A stretch of 43,755 nt of DNA from Micromonospora acroterricola (GCF_003172955.1 NZ_QGKR01000277.1:1-43755), one strand, 5' to 3'. Shown: positions 8,608 through 17,585, counted from the first letter of the stretch. The notes: generated from the sequence alone by a model not told the origin. Numbers and translations: made by a program.

Positions 8608-10083
8608 TCACCTGAGGTTGCGCAGCGCGTCCTCGATGGCCCGGTGGAAGGTCGGGTACGCGTAGATCATGTGCCGGAGCTGGCTCAGCGGCACCGCGGC
8701 GTGCACCGCCACCACCAGCGCGGAGAGCACCTCGCCGCCGGCCGGGCCGACCGAGGTCGCGCCGATCAGCACGCCCTGGTCGGCGTCCGCGATCAGCTTG
8801 ATGAACCCCTCGTCGCCGACCTGGTGGATCCAGCCCCGGGTCGAGCTGCCCAGCTTGGTGAAGCCGACCTGCACGTTGATGCCGCGATCCCGGGCCTGCC
8901 GCTCGGTCAGCCCGACCGCGCCGACCTCGGGGTCGGTGAAGGTCACCCGGGGCAGCGCCCGGTAGTCGGCGCGCGGGACGCTGCCGGCCGACCCACTCGA
9001 CCCGCTGGCACCCAGCGAGCTGGCCGCGCCCATCGCGCCGCCGACCACGCTGGCGGTGCCGCTGGCGTCCGGTCCCGCGTTCGTCTGCCGGGCCTGGGCG
9101 AGCACGTCCGCGATCACGATGGCCGCCTGGTACATGGCGATGTGGGTGAACGCCCCCTCGCCGGTCACGTCGCCGACCGCCCAGATGCCGTCCGTGACGC
9201 GCAGCCGGTCGTCCACCGGCAGAAAGCGCTGGGCGGCGTCCACGCCGACCGAGTTCAGTCCCAGCTCCTCCAGGTGTGCCCGCCGCCCGGTCACCACCAG
9301 CAGGCGCTCGGCGGTGAACTCCGCGCCGCCGTCGCCGTGCAGGGTGAACCGGGTCCCGTCGTGTTCGACCCGTTCGGCGCGTACCCCGGTGTGGATCTGC
9401 ACGCCGTCGGCGCGCAGCGCCGCGGCGGCGACCTCGGACGCCTCCGGTTCCTCGACGGCCAGCACCCGGTCCAGTGCCTCCACCACCGTGACCCGCACGC
9501 CGAACCGGGCGAAGACCTGGGCCAGCTCCAACCCGATGGCGCCGCCGCCGAGCACCAGCAGCGACTCGGGCAGCTGCTCGACCTCGATCGCCTGGTGGTT
9601 CGTCCAGTACGGGGTGTCGGCCAGCCCGTCGATCGGCGGCACCGAGGGCCGGGTGCCGGTACCCAGGACGATCCCGTGTCGGGCCTGGAACACCTGGTCG
9701 CCGACCCGGACCCGGCCGGGGCCGTCGAGCCGGCCGCTGCCCCGCACGAACCGGCCGCCCCGATCCGTGAACCGGCGAACCGCGACCGTGTCGTCCCAGG
9801 TGTCGGTGGCCTCCTCGCGGATCCGCTTGGCAACCGGCGCCCAGTCCGGCTGGACCTGCGCCGTCCCGGCCAGCCCGTCGACCCGGCGCGCCTCGGCGAG
9901 CGCGTTGGCCGCCCTGATCATCATCTTGCTCGGGATGCAACCCCAGTACGGGCACTCACCGCCGACCAGGTCCCGTTCGACGCCGACGACGCTCAGGCCG
10001 GCCTCGGCGAGCCGGCCGGCAACCTCCTCGCCACCGACCCCGAGCCCGACCACGACCACATCCACCAGCTCCGGCTCCGTCAC
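8608..10083 (-). CDS. FAD/NAD(P)-dependent pyridine nucleotide-disulfide oxidoreductase (class I-like)
   Basis: 491 residues from GTG at 10083, chosen because GGAGG lies 11 bases upstream; a GTG at 10119 has no ribosome site. The FAD-binding motif [18 protein letters not shown] comes first, then the redox-active pair in [13 protein letters not shown] (CxxxxC). The NAD(P) motif [19 protein letters not shown], the second FAD motif GIWAVGDV and a dimerisation domain follow. The family includes dihydrolipoamide, mycothione and mercuric reductases. In those the C-terminus carries a catalytic HxxPT; here it reads YAYPTFHRA, so the His is Tyr. Thus a classical disulfide reductase role is uncertain. 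A Ser/Gly/Ala-rich insert ([20 protein letters not shown]) sits before the dimer domain. Confidence 0.9.
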   Translation of the reverse strand: MTEPELVDVVVVGLGVGGEEVAGRLAEAGLSVVGVERDLVGGECPYWGCIPSKMMIRAANALAEARRVDGLAGTAQVQPDWAPVAKRIREEATDTWDDTVAVRRFTDRGGRFVRGSGRLDGPGRVRVGDQVFQARHGIVLGTGTRPSVPPIDGLADTPYWTNHQAIEVEQLPESLLVLGGGAIGLELAQVFARFGVRVTVVEALDRVLAVEEPEASEVAAAALRADGVQIHTGVRAERVEHDGTRFTLHGDGGAEFTAERLLVVTGRRAHLEELGLNSVGVDAAQRFLPVDDRLRVTDGIWAVGDVTGEGAFTHIAMYQAAIVIADVLAQARQTNAGPDASGTASVVGGAMGAASSLGASGSSGSAGSVPRADYRALPRVTFTDPEVGAVGLTERQARDRGINVQVGFTKLGSSTRGWIHQVGDEGFIKLIADADQGVLIGATSVGPAGGEVLSALVVAVHAAVPLSQLRHMIYAYPTFHRAIEDALRNLR

Positions 10084-10162
10084 CTGGACAGCATCCTCCA
10101 GCGACCCCGACCCGAGCACCGAGGTCCGGGAAAAGTCGGCGCGCTCACCGGGCCGGGCCGCT

Positions 10163-10168
10163 TACGGT
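10163..10168 (+). promoter_or_regulatory. -10 box, leaderless start of serine hydrolase
   Basis: TACGGT ends six bases before the ATG at 10175, which itself has no ribosome site; the RNA probably starts at the A of ATG. Confidence 0.5.
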
Positions 10169-10174
10169 GGCCGG

Positions 10175-11263
10175 ATGCAGACACGCTTCACCCCGGTCCG
10201 GGACTGCTTCCACGACCTGTTCGCCGCCGGTCGGGAGACCGGCGCCAGCCTGACCGTCTGGTACGACGGCCACCCGGTGGTCGACATGGTGGGCGGGAAT
10301 GCCAATGCCGGGGCCGACGCCGGGCCGGCGGGCGGCGACCCGTGGCGACCCGACACCCTGGTCAACGTCTACTCGGTCGGCAAGCCCGTGGCCGCGCTCT
10401 GCCTGTTGGTGCTGGTCGACCGGGGACAGGTCGACCTCGACGCGCCGGTCGCCCGGTACTGGCCGGAGTTCCGCACGCCGGCCACCGTGCGTCAGGTGCT
10501 GTCGCACACCGCCGGACTGCCGGCCTTCCCGGTGCCCCGACCGGCCACCGCGATCAGCGACTGGGCGCTGCTCGCCGGCGACCTGGCCACCGCCGAACCC
10601 GAGTGGACGCCGGGCTCGGTGGCCGGAGAGCACGCCTGGACGTACGGGCACCTGGTGGGTGAGCTGGTCCGCCGGGTCGACGGTCGGTCGATGGGCCGGT
10701 TCCTGGCCGAGGAGATCGCCGACCGGTGGCAGCTCGACCTCGGCTTCGGGCTGGCCGCAGCCGACCAGCATCGCTGCGCGGACCTGCGCTACGGCGACCC
10801 CGGGTGGCCGACCCGGGCGCTCGGCGAGCCGGGCTCACTGCGGGCCCGCGCGATGGGCAACCCGGCCGGCGGGCAGGACCTGGCCGTCCTGAACAGTCCG
10901 CTCTGGCGGGGAGCCGAGATGCCCGCGGTCAACCTGCACGCCACCGCGCCCGCCCTGGCCCGGCTCTACGCCGGTCTGCTGGCCGGCGGGGTCCTGGACG
11001 GCGTCCGGCTGGTCAGCCCGGAGCTGGTGGCCGAGGCCACCCGGGTCCAGTACGACGGGCCGGACCTGGTGCTGGACCGGCAGGTCCGGTGGACGCTGGG
11101 CATGCAGTGGGAGCCGGACGGCAGCTGGGGCATGGGCGGCCTCGGCGGCAGCAGCGCGTGGGCGGACCCGGAGCGCGGGTACGTCTTCGCGTACACCACG
11201 GCCCAGCTGGCCGAGCACGACCGGGTGGACGAGCTGGTCGAGGCGCTGAACTCCTGCCTGTGA
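10175..11263 (+). CDS. Serine hydrolase, beta-lactamase class C / EstB esterase family
   Basis: 362 residues. The nucleophile motif SVGK (Ser67, Lys70) and a tyrosine in WTYGH (Tyr157) are the SxxK/YxN-type catalytic set of class C beta-lactamase-like esterases. VLSHTAGL (109-115) and the C-terminal GLGGSSAWADPERGYVFAY match the family. No signal peptide is evident, which favours an intracellular esterase or amidase over a true penicillin-binding enzyme. It is divergent from the flavoprotein gene across 91 bases, and convergent with crtB. The start is supported by a -10 box six bases upstream (leaderless). The substrate is unknown. Confidence 0.92.
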   Translation: MQTRFTPVRDCFHDLFAAGRETGASLTVWYDGHPVVDMVGGNANAGADAGPAGGDPWRPDTLVNVYSVGKPVAALCLLVLVDRGQVDLDAPVARYWPEFRTPATVRQVLSHTAGLPAFPVPRPATAISDWALLAGDLATAEPEWTPGSVAGEHAWTYGHLVGELVRRVDGRSMGRFLAEEIADRWQLDLGFGLAAADQHRCADLRYGDPGWPTRALGEPGSLRARAMGNPAGGQDLAVLNSPLWRGAEMPAVNLHATAPALARLYAGLLAGGVLDGVRLVSPELVAEATRVQYDGPDLVLDRQVRWTLGMQWEPDGSWGMGGLGGSSAWADPERGYVFAYTTAQLAEHDRVDELVEALNSCL

Positions 11264-11303
11264 CCGGGTCCGTCGGGCGGGCACGCAGCGGGGGTGCTCG
11301 CGG

Positions 11304-12227
11304 TCACCGGGCCAGCGGGTGGACCGTCGGCCCGGGGATGGTGACCGGGGTACCGGTCGACGTGAGCAGCGCACGGGCGGCCACCGCCATCCGGCGCCGT
11401 TGCGGCACCAGTGCCCGCCGGGCGAACACGTCGTAGCCCTGCGCGGCAACCTCGTCGAGGATGCCGCCGTAGAGCGCGTACGCGGTGCGCATGCAGGCCT
11501 GCGAGGCCGGCGCGAGCATGGTGATGCCCGGCGCGGCAGCGGCGTAGTGCGCCTGGGCGCGGGTCACCTCGTACTCGATCAGCTCGCGGATCCGGGGCGT
11601 GCCGCGCCGCCGGGCGCGGGCCTGGGCCAGCTCGTCGTGGGTGACTCCGAACTTCGCCAGGTCCTCGTCCGGGAGGTAGGTGCGGCCCCGGTCGAGGTCC
11701 TCGGCGACGTCCCGGATGAAGTTGGTGAGCTGGAAGGCGAAGCCGAGCTGCCGGGCCGGCTCCCGGGCCGCGGCCGGGTCGGAGCTGCCGAGGATCGGCA
11801 GCATCATGGTGCCGATGGCCGCCGCCGAGCCCTCCATGTAGTCGAGCAGGTGGTCGTAGGTCGGGTACGCGGTGACCGTGAGGTCCATCGCCATGCTCCT
11901 GAGGAACGACGCGAAGTCATCCCGGTCGAGATCGAAGATGGCGATCGTGTGGAGCACGGCCGGCAGCAGCGGGTCCTCGACCGGCGCGCCGTGCAGGCCG
12001 GCGACGAACCGGCTGGCCCAGTCGTCGAGCCGGGCGGCCCGCTCGGCCGTTGGCAGGTCCTCGGTGCGGTCCACGATCTCGTCGGCGTACCGGGTGAAGC
12101 CGTAGAGGGCGTGAACGTGCCGCCGTTTCCAGGCGGGGAGCAGCCTTGTGGCGAGATAGTAGGTGCGGCCGTGACGTCTGTGCAGCTCGCGACACCGGTC
12201 GTAGGCAGCGGTGAGATCCGTGTCCAC
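11304..12227 (-). CDS. crtB: Phytoene synthase (squalene/phytoene synthase family)
   Basis: 307 residues. The start is GTG at 12227 (VDTDLTAAYDRC), with AGGAGG five to six bases upstream. It joins two GGPP molecules to phytoene. The two Asp-rich Mg-diphosphate sites are DEIVD (49-53) and DVAED (173-177), the latter within FIRDVAEDLDRGRTYLP; YGFTRYAD and SMAMDLTVTAYPTYDHLLDY are also typical. It is divergent from the GGPP synthase gene over 65 bases, so substrate-making and substrate-using genes share a control region. The C-terminal 20 residues are not conserved. Confidence 0.95.
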   Translation of the reverse strand: MDTDLTAAYDRCRELHRRHGRTYYLATRLLPAWKRRHVHALYGFTRYADEIVDRTEDLPTAERAARLDDWASRFVAGLHGAPVEDPLLPAVLHTIAIFDLDRDDFASFLRSMAMDLTVTAYPTYDHLLDYMEGSAAAIGTMMLPILGSSDPAAAREPARQLGFAFQLTNFIRDVAEDLDRGRTYLPDEDLAKFGVTHDELAQARARRRGTPRIRELIEYEVTRAQAHYAAAAPGITMLAPASQACMRTAYALYGGILDEVAAQGYDVFARRALVPQRRRMAVAARALLTSTGTPVTIPGPTVHPLAR

Positions 12228-12242
12228 CGGCCCTCCTCGTTT

Positions 12243-12263
12243 ATCGACGCACCAATCGACGCA
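12243..12263. repeat. 9-bp direct repeats in the crtB/crtE divergent promoter
   Basis: ATCGACGCA occurs at 12243-12251 and 12255-12263 (12-base period). On the crtB strand this is TGCGTCGAT twice. The repeats overlap the likely -35 of crtE and lie just upstream of the crtB ribosome site. CarH/LitR regulators bind tandem direct repeats, so this is a candidate operator for the regulator at 15531. Confidence 0.55.
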
Positions 12264-12279
12264 ACTCGTCACCCTAGGG

Positions 12280-12285
12280 TACGCT
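12280..12285 (+). promoter_or_regulatory. -10 box, leaderless start of crtE
   Basis: TACGCT is followed by seven bases and then ATG at 12293, with no ribosome site between. Confidence 0.55.
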
Positions 12286-12292
12286 CGGCCGC

Positions 12293-13435
12293 ATGGCCAA
12301 CGACGCAGTTGCGGGTAACGCGATCCGCGTGGCGACGGCACGGCCAGGCGACGGGGACGATCCGGTCCGCGCCGTGCTGGCCGCGTACACCCAGGACCTG
12401 ATCACCTCGTTGGACGACGCCCTGGCCACCTTCCTCGACGCCGAGGTCGACTCGCTCGCCGGGATCGACGCGGCGATGGGCGACTTCGCCGCCTCCGCGC
12501 GGGCGGCGGTCATGGCGGGCGGCAAGCGGATCCGGCCCACCTTCGCGTACTGGGGCTGGCGCGGGGCGATCGGCGGCAACGAGCCTCTGGCGCCGGTGCT
12601 GCCCGCGTTGGCCGCCCTCGAACTGCTGCACACCTTCGCGCTCGTGCACGACGACGTGATGGACTCCTCCGCCACCCGGCGCGGCCGGCCCACCGTGCAC
12701 GTCGCCCTCGCCGCGCAGCACGTCGCCGCCGGCCACCGGGGCGACCCCGACCGGTTCGGCGAGGCGGCCGCTGTGCTCGTCGGCGACCTCTGCATGGTCT
12801 GGGCCGACCGCCTGCTGGCCCACGCCACCGTGTCGCCGGCCCGGCTGTTCGAGGTCCGCCGCTGCTACGACCAGATGCGGGTGGAGACGATCGCCGGGCA
12901 GTATCTCGACGTGCTCGGCGAGAACGACGCGGCCAACTGGTCGGTCGACCGTGCGCTGCGGGTGGCGCGCTACAAGACGGCGAGCTACACCGTCCAGCGA
13001 CCGCTGCTCTTCGGCGCCCGCCTGGCCGGGGTGCCGGCCGACGCGCCGTTGGTCTCCGCGTACACCCGCTACGGCCTGGCCGTCGGCGAGGCGTTCCAGC
13101 TCCGCGACGACCTGCTCGGCGTGTACGGCGATCCCGCCGCAACCGGCAAGCCGGCCGGTGACGACCTGCGCAGCGGCAAACCGACCGTGCTACTCATGCT
13201 GGCCCGACAGTTGGCCACGCGGTCCCAGCTCAGGGCGCTGGAACGGGCCGACGCGGGGCCGGCCGACCGGCTCGCCGAGCTGGTCGCCGACACCGGGGCG
13301 GCGGCCCGGGTGGAGCGGATGATCGCTGAGCGCGTGGGTGACGCCCTGGCGGCGCTCGACGCCGCACCCGTGGACCGGACGGCGCGGACCGCGCTGACCG
13401 GACTGGCCACCGCCGCCACCAACCGGCGGGCCTGA
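12293..13435 (+). CDS. crtE: Geranylgeranyl diphosphate synthase (polyprenyl synthase family)
   Basis: 380 residues. It elongates dimethylallyl diphosphate with IPP, most likely to GGPP for crtB. GGKRIRP (76-82) binds the homoallylic substrate. The first Asp-rich motif is DDVMD (120-124) in LVHDDVMDSSATRRGRP, and the second is DDLLGVYGD (272-280). The N-terminal 30 residues are unconserved. A leaderless -10 box supports the start. crtI follows 28 bases downstream. Chain length cannot be proved from sequence; it is inferred from the crt neighbours. Confidence 0.94.
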   Translation: MANDAVAGNAIRVATARPGDGDDPVRAVLAAYTQDLITSLDDALATFLDAEVDSLAGIDAAMGDFAASARAAVMAGGKRIRPTFAYWGWRGAIGGNEPLAPVLPALAALELLHTFALVHDDVMDSSATRRGRPTVHVALAAQHVAAGHRGDPDRFGEAAAVLVGDLCMVWADRLLAHATVSPARLFEVRRCYDQMRVETIAGQYLDVLGENDAANWSVDRALRVARYKTASYTVQRPLLFGARLAGVPADAPLVSAYTRYGLAVGEAFQLRDDLLGVYGDPAATGKPAGDDLRSGKPTVLLMLARQLATRSQLRALERADAGPADRLAELVADTGAAARVERMIAERVGDALAALDAAPVDRTARTALTGLATAATNRRA

Positions 13436-13463
13436 TGGACGGATCTTTCGAGGAGGTGGGCGC

Positions 13464-14945
13464 GTGCGGACGGTGACGGGACGGACGGACCGGGTGGTGG
13501 TCGTCGGCGCCGGGCTGGGCGGGCTGGCCTGCGCGCTGCACCTGGCGGGCAGCGGCCGGCAGGTGACCGTGCTGGAGCGCGAACCGGTGCCCGGCGGGCG
13601 GGCCGGCCGACTCGCCGTGGACGGCTACGACTTCGACACCGGCCCGACCGTGCTCACGATGCCCGAGCTGATCGCCGAGGCGCTCGGCGCCGTCGGCGAG
13701 GAGCTGCGGGACTGGCTCGACCTGACCCCCCTCGACCCGGCCTACCGGGCGTACTACCCGGACGGCTCGACCCTCGACGTGCTCACGGACACCACCCGGA
13801 TGGCGGCGGAGATCTCCCGGGTCTGCGGGCCGCGCGAAGCCGACGGCTACCTGCGCTTCGTCGACTACGCACGGGAGCTGTGGCGGCTGGAACGAGCCGA
13901 CTTCATCGAGCGCAACCTGGACGCGCCGACCGACCTGCTCACCGGCAACCTGCTCAAGCTGCTCGCCGGCGGGGCCTTCCGCCGCCTCCAGACGAAGATC
14001 AACCAGTTCTTCCGGGACCCGCGCACCCAGCGCGTCTTCTCCTTCCAGGCGATGTACGCCGGGCTCGCCCCACACGACGCGCTCGCCATCTACACGGTCA
14101 TCGCGTACCTCGACTCGGTGGCCGGGGTCTACTTCCCCCGCGGCGGCATCCACGCGGTCTCCCGGGCGATGGCCGGCGCCGCCGAGAAGCACGGCGTGCA
14201 GATCCGGTACGACACCACGGTGACCCGGGTGGAGACCGCGAACGGTCGAGCCACCGGAGTGCTCACCGCCGACGGCGAACTGGTGCCGGCGGACGTGGTG
14301 GTGCTCAACCCCGACCTGCCGGTCGCGTACCGGGATCTGCTCCCCGCGGCCCGCCAGCGCCGGCTCACCTACTCGCCGTCCTGCGTCGTCCTGCACGTCG
14401 GCTCCCGCCAGGGATATGCGAAGATCGCCCACCACAACATCCACTTCGGACGCGCGTGGAAGGGCACCTTCGATGAGGTCATCCGTCGGGGCGAGCTGAT
14501 GACCGACCCGTCGCTGCTGGTCACCAACCCGAGCCGCACCGACCCCTCGGTGGCCCCACCGGACCGGCACACCTACTACGTGCTCGCCCCGGTGCCCAAC
14601 CTCGACCGGGCCCCGTTCGAGTGGCGCGGCGACCTGACCCGGCGCTACGGCGACCAGCTGATCGGCACCCTGGAGGAACGCGGCTACGTCGGCTTCGGTG
14701 CCGGCGTGGAGGTGCTGCGGGCGATCACCCCCGCCGAGTGGGCGGAGCAGGGGATGGCCGCCGGCACCCCGTTCGCCGCCGCGCACAGCCTCTTCCAGAC
14801 CGGTCCGTTCCGCCCGTCGAACCTGCACCGCGACCTGGCCAACGTGGTCTTCGTCGGCTCCGGCACCCAGCCCGGGGTCGGCGTACCGATGGTGCTGATC
14901 TCCGGCAAGCTGGCCGCCGGCCGGATCACCGGGGAGGGCCGATGA
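13464..14945 (+). CDS. crtI: Phytoene desaturase (CrtI family)
   Basis: 493 residues from GTG, with GAGGAGG eight bases upstream. The FAD-binding dinucleotide fold is VVVVGAGLGGLACALHL (11-27), followed by VLEREPVPGGRAGRL. The C-terminal family signature is FVGSGTQPGVGVPMVLISGK. Such enzymes introduce double bonds into phytoene to give neurosporene, lycopene or further products; the number of steps cannot be read here. The stop overlaps the idi start (ATGA), indicating coupled translation. Confidence 0.94.
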   Translation: MRTVTGRTDRVVVVGAGLGGLACALHLAGSGRQVTVLEREPVPGGRAGRLAVDGYDFDTGPTVLTMPELIAEALGAVGEELRDWLDLTPLDPAYRAYYPDGSTLDVLTDTTRMAAEISRVCGPREADGYLRFVDYARELWRLERADFIERNLDAPTDLLTGNLLKLLAGGAFRRLQTKINQFFRDPRTQRVFSFQAMYAGLAPHDALAIYTVIAYLDSVAGVYFPRGGIHAVSRAMAGAAEKHGVQIRYDTTVTRVETANGRATGVLTADGELVPADVVVLNPDLPVAYRDLLPAARQRRLTYSPSCVVLHVGSRQGYAKIAHHNIHFGRAWKGTFDEVIRRGELMTDPSLLVTNPSRTDPSVAPPDRHTYYVLAPVPNLDRAPFEWRGDLTRRYGDQLIGTLEERGYVGFGAGVEVLRAITPAEWAEQGMAAGTPFAAAHSLFQTGPFRPSNLHRDLANVVFVGSGTQPGVGVPMVLISGKLAAGRITGEGR

Positions 14946-15562
14946 GCAGTCGCGAGGAGCATCTCGTCGAACTGGTCGACGACGCCGGCCGGGTCCGCGG
15001 GGAGACCACCGTCGCAGCGGCCCACCAGCCGCCGGGCCAGCTGCACCGGGCCTTCTCCGTGCTGCTGATGGACCCGGACGGCCAGGTGCTGCTCCAGCGG
15101 CGGGCAGCGGTCAAGACGAGGTTCCCGCTACGCTGGGCCAACTCCTGCTGCGGGCACCCCCGGCCGGGCGAACCGCTCGCCGACGCGGCCAACCGACGGC
15201 TGCGCGAGGAACTGGGCACCGGCCCGGTCGAGCTGACCGAGGTGGGCGTCTACGTCTACTACGCCGAGGACCCCGCCACCGGGCGGGTCGAGTTCGAGTA
15301 CGACCACGTGCTGCGCGGCGAGTTCCGCCCCGCCGCCCCGCTGCTGCCCGACCCGGACGAGGTGGCCGAGCTGCGCTGGGCCGACCCCGCCGCCCTCGAG
15401 GACGAGCTCAACCGGGACTCCCTGTCGTACGCACCCTGGCTGGGCGGGGTGGTGAACCGGCTGCTGCGCCCCTCGGGGTCGACGTCGGGCGCACCCGGTC
15501 GGGCCGTGACCCCGTCCGGATCGTCGGCGGATGACGCGGCGGAGCGGTCGGGTGGTCGATGA
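14942..15562 (+). CDS. idi: Isopentenyl-diphosphate delta-isomerase, type I (Nudix)
   Basis: 206 residues, ATG overlapping the crtI stop. It interconverts IPP and DMAPP, feeding crtE. The catalytic Cys70 is in NSCCGHPRPGE; the metal-binding Nudix box is GEPLADAANRRLREELG; the catalytic Glu lies in EFEYDHV (117-123). The last 25 or so residues (after VVNRLLRPSG) are a Ser/Gly/Ala tail outside the fold and overlap the next gene. With crtE, crtI and crtB it makes a complete route from IPP to a desaturated C40 chain. Confidence 0.95.
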   Translation: MSSREEHLVELVDDAGRVRGETTVAAAHQPPGQLHRAFSVLLMDPDGQVLLQRRAAVKTRFPLRWANSCCGHPRPGEPLADAANRRLREELGTGPVELTEVGVYVYYAEDPATGRVEFEYDHVLRGEFRPAAPLLPDPDEVAELRWADPAALEDELNRDSLSYAPWLGGVVNRLLRPSGSTSGAPGRAVTPSGSSADDAAERSGGR

Positions 15563-16496
15563 GGCGCTGAGCGCGGGCGCCGTGGCGCGCCGGCTGGGGG
15601 TGGCGGTCACCACGCTGCGCACCTGGCACCAGCGCTACGGGCTCGGGCCCAGCGAACACGTCCCGGGCCACCACCGCCGGTACACGCCGGCCGACCTGGC
15701 CCGCCTCGAGATCATGCGACGGCTCACCGCCGAGGGGGTGAGCCCCGCCGAGGCGGCACGGTGGGCCGGCCAGGCGCCGGATCCGCAGCCCGCCGACGCC
15801 GCCCGGAGCGGGGTCCGCCCCCCGCCGGGCCGGGACGGTGGCGGAACCATCCCGGTGGGCCGCGCCGGACCGGCCGCCAGAGGGCTGGCCCGGGCCGCCA
15901 TGCGACTGGACGCGGCGGCGATCAGCGAGACGATCGCGCACGCCGTGGCCGCTGGCGGGGTGGTGGCGACCTGGGACAGTCTGCTGCGCCCGGTGCTCGC
16001 CGGCATCGGCGAACGGCACGCCACCACCGGCGCCCTGATCGAGGTGGAACACCTCCTCTCCCGCTGTGTCTCGGAGGCGTTCGCGGCGGCCGGCCGCGCC
16101 GGCGCGCCCACCGGACCTGCCCGGATCCTGCTCTCCTGCGCCGACGAGGAGCAGCACACCCTGCCGCTGGAGGCGTTGGCCGCCGCACTCGCCGAGCGCG
16201 GGGTCGGTTACCGGATGCTCGGCGCCAGGGTGCCGGTGGCCGCCCTCGTCGAGGCCGTGATCCGGACCGGGCCGGCCGCGGTGGTGCTCTGGTCGCACAT
16301 CCGGGCCACCGCCGACCCGGCCCAGCTCAGCGCGGTGCTCGCCGCGCCCCGCCGCCCGCTGCTGGTGCTCGCCGCGGGCCCCGGCTGGCAGGCCGACACG
16401 CTGCCCGCCGGGGTGGTACGCCCGATCGACCTGGCCGAGGCGGTCTCGCTCGCCGTCGCGGTCCGCGACTCCCTGGACCAGTCGAGGGAGGGCTGA
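15531..16496 (+). CDS. MerR-family regulator with B12-binding domain (LitR/CarH-like)
   Basis: Up to 321 residues, overlapping the idi end; GTG at 15552 is an alternative start. The MerR helix-turn-helix is AGAVARRLGVAVTTLRTWHQRYGL (15-38) with wing HHRRYTPADLARL. After a Pro/Gly-rich linker (80-115) comes a four-helix B12-capping domain and then a Rossmann B12-binding domain. The lower axial His is kept in EEQH (His209) and LGARVPVAALVEAV matches the family. The capping W-x9-E-H motif is changed: residue 163 is His (H-x9-E-H, Glu173-His174). Homologues repress crt genes in the dark and release DNA when light breaks the adenosylcobalamin bond. Its place at the end of the crt operon fits that job. 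Confidence 0.88.
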   Translation: MTRRSGRVVDEALSAGAVARRLGVAVTTLRTWHQRYGLGPSEHVPGHHRRYTPADLARLEIMRRLTAEGVSPAEAARWAGQAPDPQPADAARSGVRPPPGRDGGGTIPVGRAGPAARGLARAAMRLDAAAISETIAHAVAAGGVVATWDSLLRPVLAGIGERHATTGALIEVEHLLSRCVSEAFAAAGRAGAPTGPARILLSCADEEQHTLPLEALAAALAERGVGYRMLGARVPVAALVEAVIRTGPAAVVLWSHIRATADPAQLSAVLAAPRRPLLVLAAGPGWQADTLPAGVVRPIDLAEAVSLAVAVRDSLDQSREG

Positions 16497-16572
16497 CCGG
16501 GGCTGTTGGTCCCCGGAGACGTCCACTAGCGTCGGGGCGTCCGCCTGCCCCGACCCCCCCGGGAGCGAACAG

Positions 16573-17358
16573 ATGCAAGCCCGCGCCGTCCTGGCGTCCG
16601 TTCTCGCCGTGGTGCTGACCCTGGCCGGCTGCGCCCAACCGGGCACCATCGCTCCCGTCCAGGCGCCCCAGCCGGTGGAGTCGACGGCGCCGCCCACCCC
16701 GAAACCCTCGCCGCTCCCGACCCGCACCAAGCCGCCAAAGCCCACCCTTCGGCCGCTGCCGGCCAAGCTGCCGGCCGGCCTGCGACGCAGCACCGGCGTA
16801 CGCCCGGTGGCCCTGACCTTCGACGACGGCCCCAGCCCGGCCTGGACGCCCAAGGTGCTCGACCAACTGCGCGCGGCCCGGGTGACCGCCACCTTCTGCC
16901 TGGTCGGCCGGGAGGTGCAGCGACACCCGGAGCTGGTCCGGCGGATCGTCCGGGAGGGGCACCAGCTCTGCAATCACAGCTGGCGGCACGACCTCGAGCT
17001 GGCCCGGCGACCGGTCGCCGAGATCCGGGCCGACCTGATCCGGACCAACAAGGCCATCCAGGCTGCCGCCCCGGGCGCACCGGTGCCCTTCTACCGGCAG
17101 CCGGGCGGCCGGTGGACGCCGGAGGTGCTGGAGGTGGCGAAGGACCTCCGCATGCGCCCGCTGCACTGGAACGTCGACCCGCAGGACTGGGACAAGCCGA
17201 CCGCTGCCACGATCGCCAAGCGGGTCCACTCCGCCGCCCGTCCCGGCGCTGTCGTGCTGCTGCACGACGGCGGCGGCAACCGGGCCGCGACACTCGCCGC
17301 CTGCCCGCACGTGATCGCCGACCTGAAGCACCGCTTCGGCATCACCCGACTCAAGTAG
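16573..17358 (+). CDS. Polysaccharide deacetylase (NodB domain) lipoprotein
   Basis: 261 residues, GGGAG upstream of ATG. The signal peptide ends in lipobox LAGC (Cys20), then a Pro/Thr-rich wall-spanning linker (25-65). The NodB domain follows: TFDDGP (82-87), the metal motif HSWRH (His135, His139), RQPGG (175-179), the DPQDW segment and LLHDGGG (229-235). All five family motifs are present, so it is probably an active CE4 enzyme acting on peptidoglycan or another N-acetylated glycan at the cell surface. TAGCGT at 16527-16532 may be its -10 box. It stands alone between the crt genes and the tRNA operon. Confidence 0.93.
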   Translation: MQARAVLASVLAVVLTLAGCAQPGTIAPVQAPQPVESTAPPTPKPSPLPTRTKPPKPTLRPLPAKLPAGLRRSTGVRPVALTFDDGPSPAWTPKVLDQLRAARVTATFCLVGREVQRHPELVRRIVREGHQLCNHSWRHDLELARRPVAEIRADLIRTNKAIQAAAPGAPVPFYRQPGGRWTPEVLEVAKDLRMRPLHWNVDPQDWDKPTAATIAKRVHSAARPGAVVLLHDGGGNRAATLAACPHVIADLKHRFGITRLK

Positions 17359-17411
17359 ACCGGACCTGACCTGCGGTTTTGTGTCGACCGGCGGTCCACG
17401 CCATACCGGTT

Positions 17412-17440
17412 TTGTCGACCGACCAGGCATCACGTATGCT
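17412..17440 (+). promoter_or_regulatory. Promoter of the tRNA-Glu-Asp-Phe operon
   Basis: TTGTCG (17412-17417) and TATGCT (17435-17440) with a 17-base spacer, a near-consensus housekeeping promoter about 70 bases before tRNA-Glu. Confidence 0.7.
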
Positions 17441-17512
17441 TTCCAAGCCTCCGGCGGGGCCGGATGGGAGCAAGTCCGCTTGAAGTTGCGAATGTGCAAT
17501 GATGGCGGGGCC

Positions 17513-17585
17513 GCCCTCATCGTCTAGCGGCCCAGGACGCCGCCCTTTCAAGGCGGTAGCACGGGTTCGAATCCCGTTGGGGGCA
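17513..17585 (+). tRNA. tRNA-Glu (anticodon TTC)
   Basis: Acceptor 17513-17519 pairs with 17578-17584 (one G-U); anticodon stem CCGCC/GGCGG with loop CTTTCAA; T arm ACGGG-TTCGAAT-CCCGT. CCA is not encoded. Confidence 0.97.

Noticed and set aside
16497..16516. CCGGGG/CCCCGG hairpin after the MerR gene as terminator
   Set aside because: Only six pairs and no U-tract.
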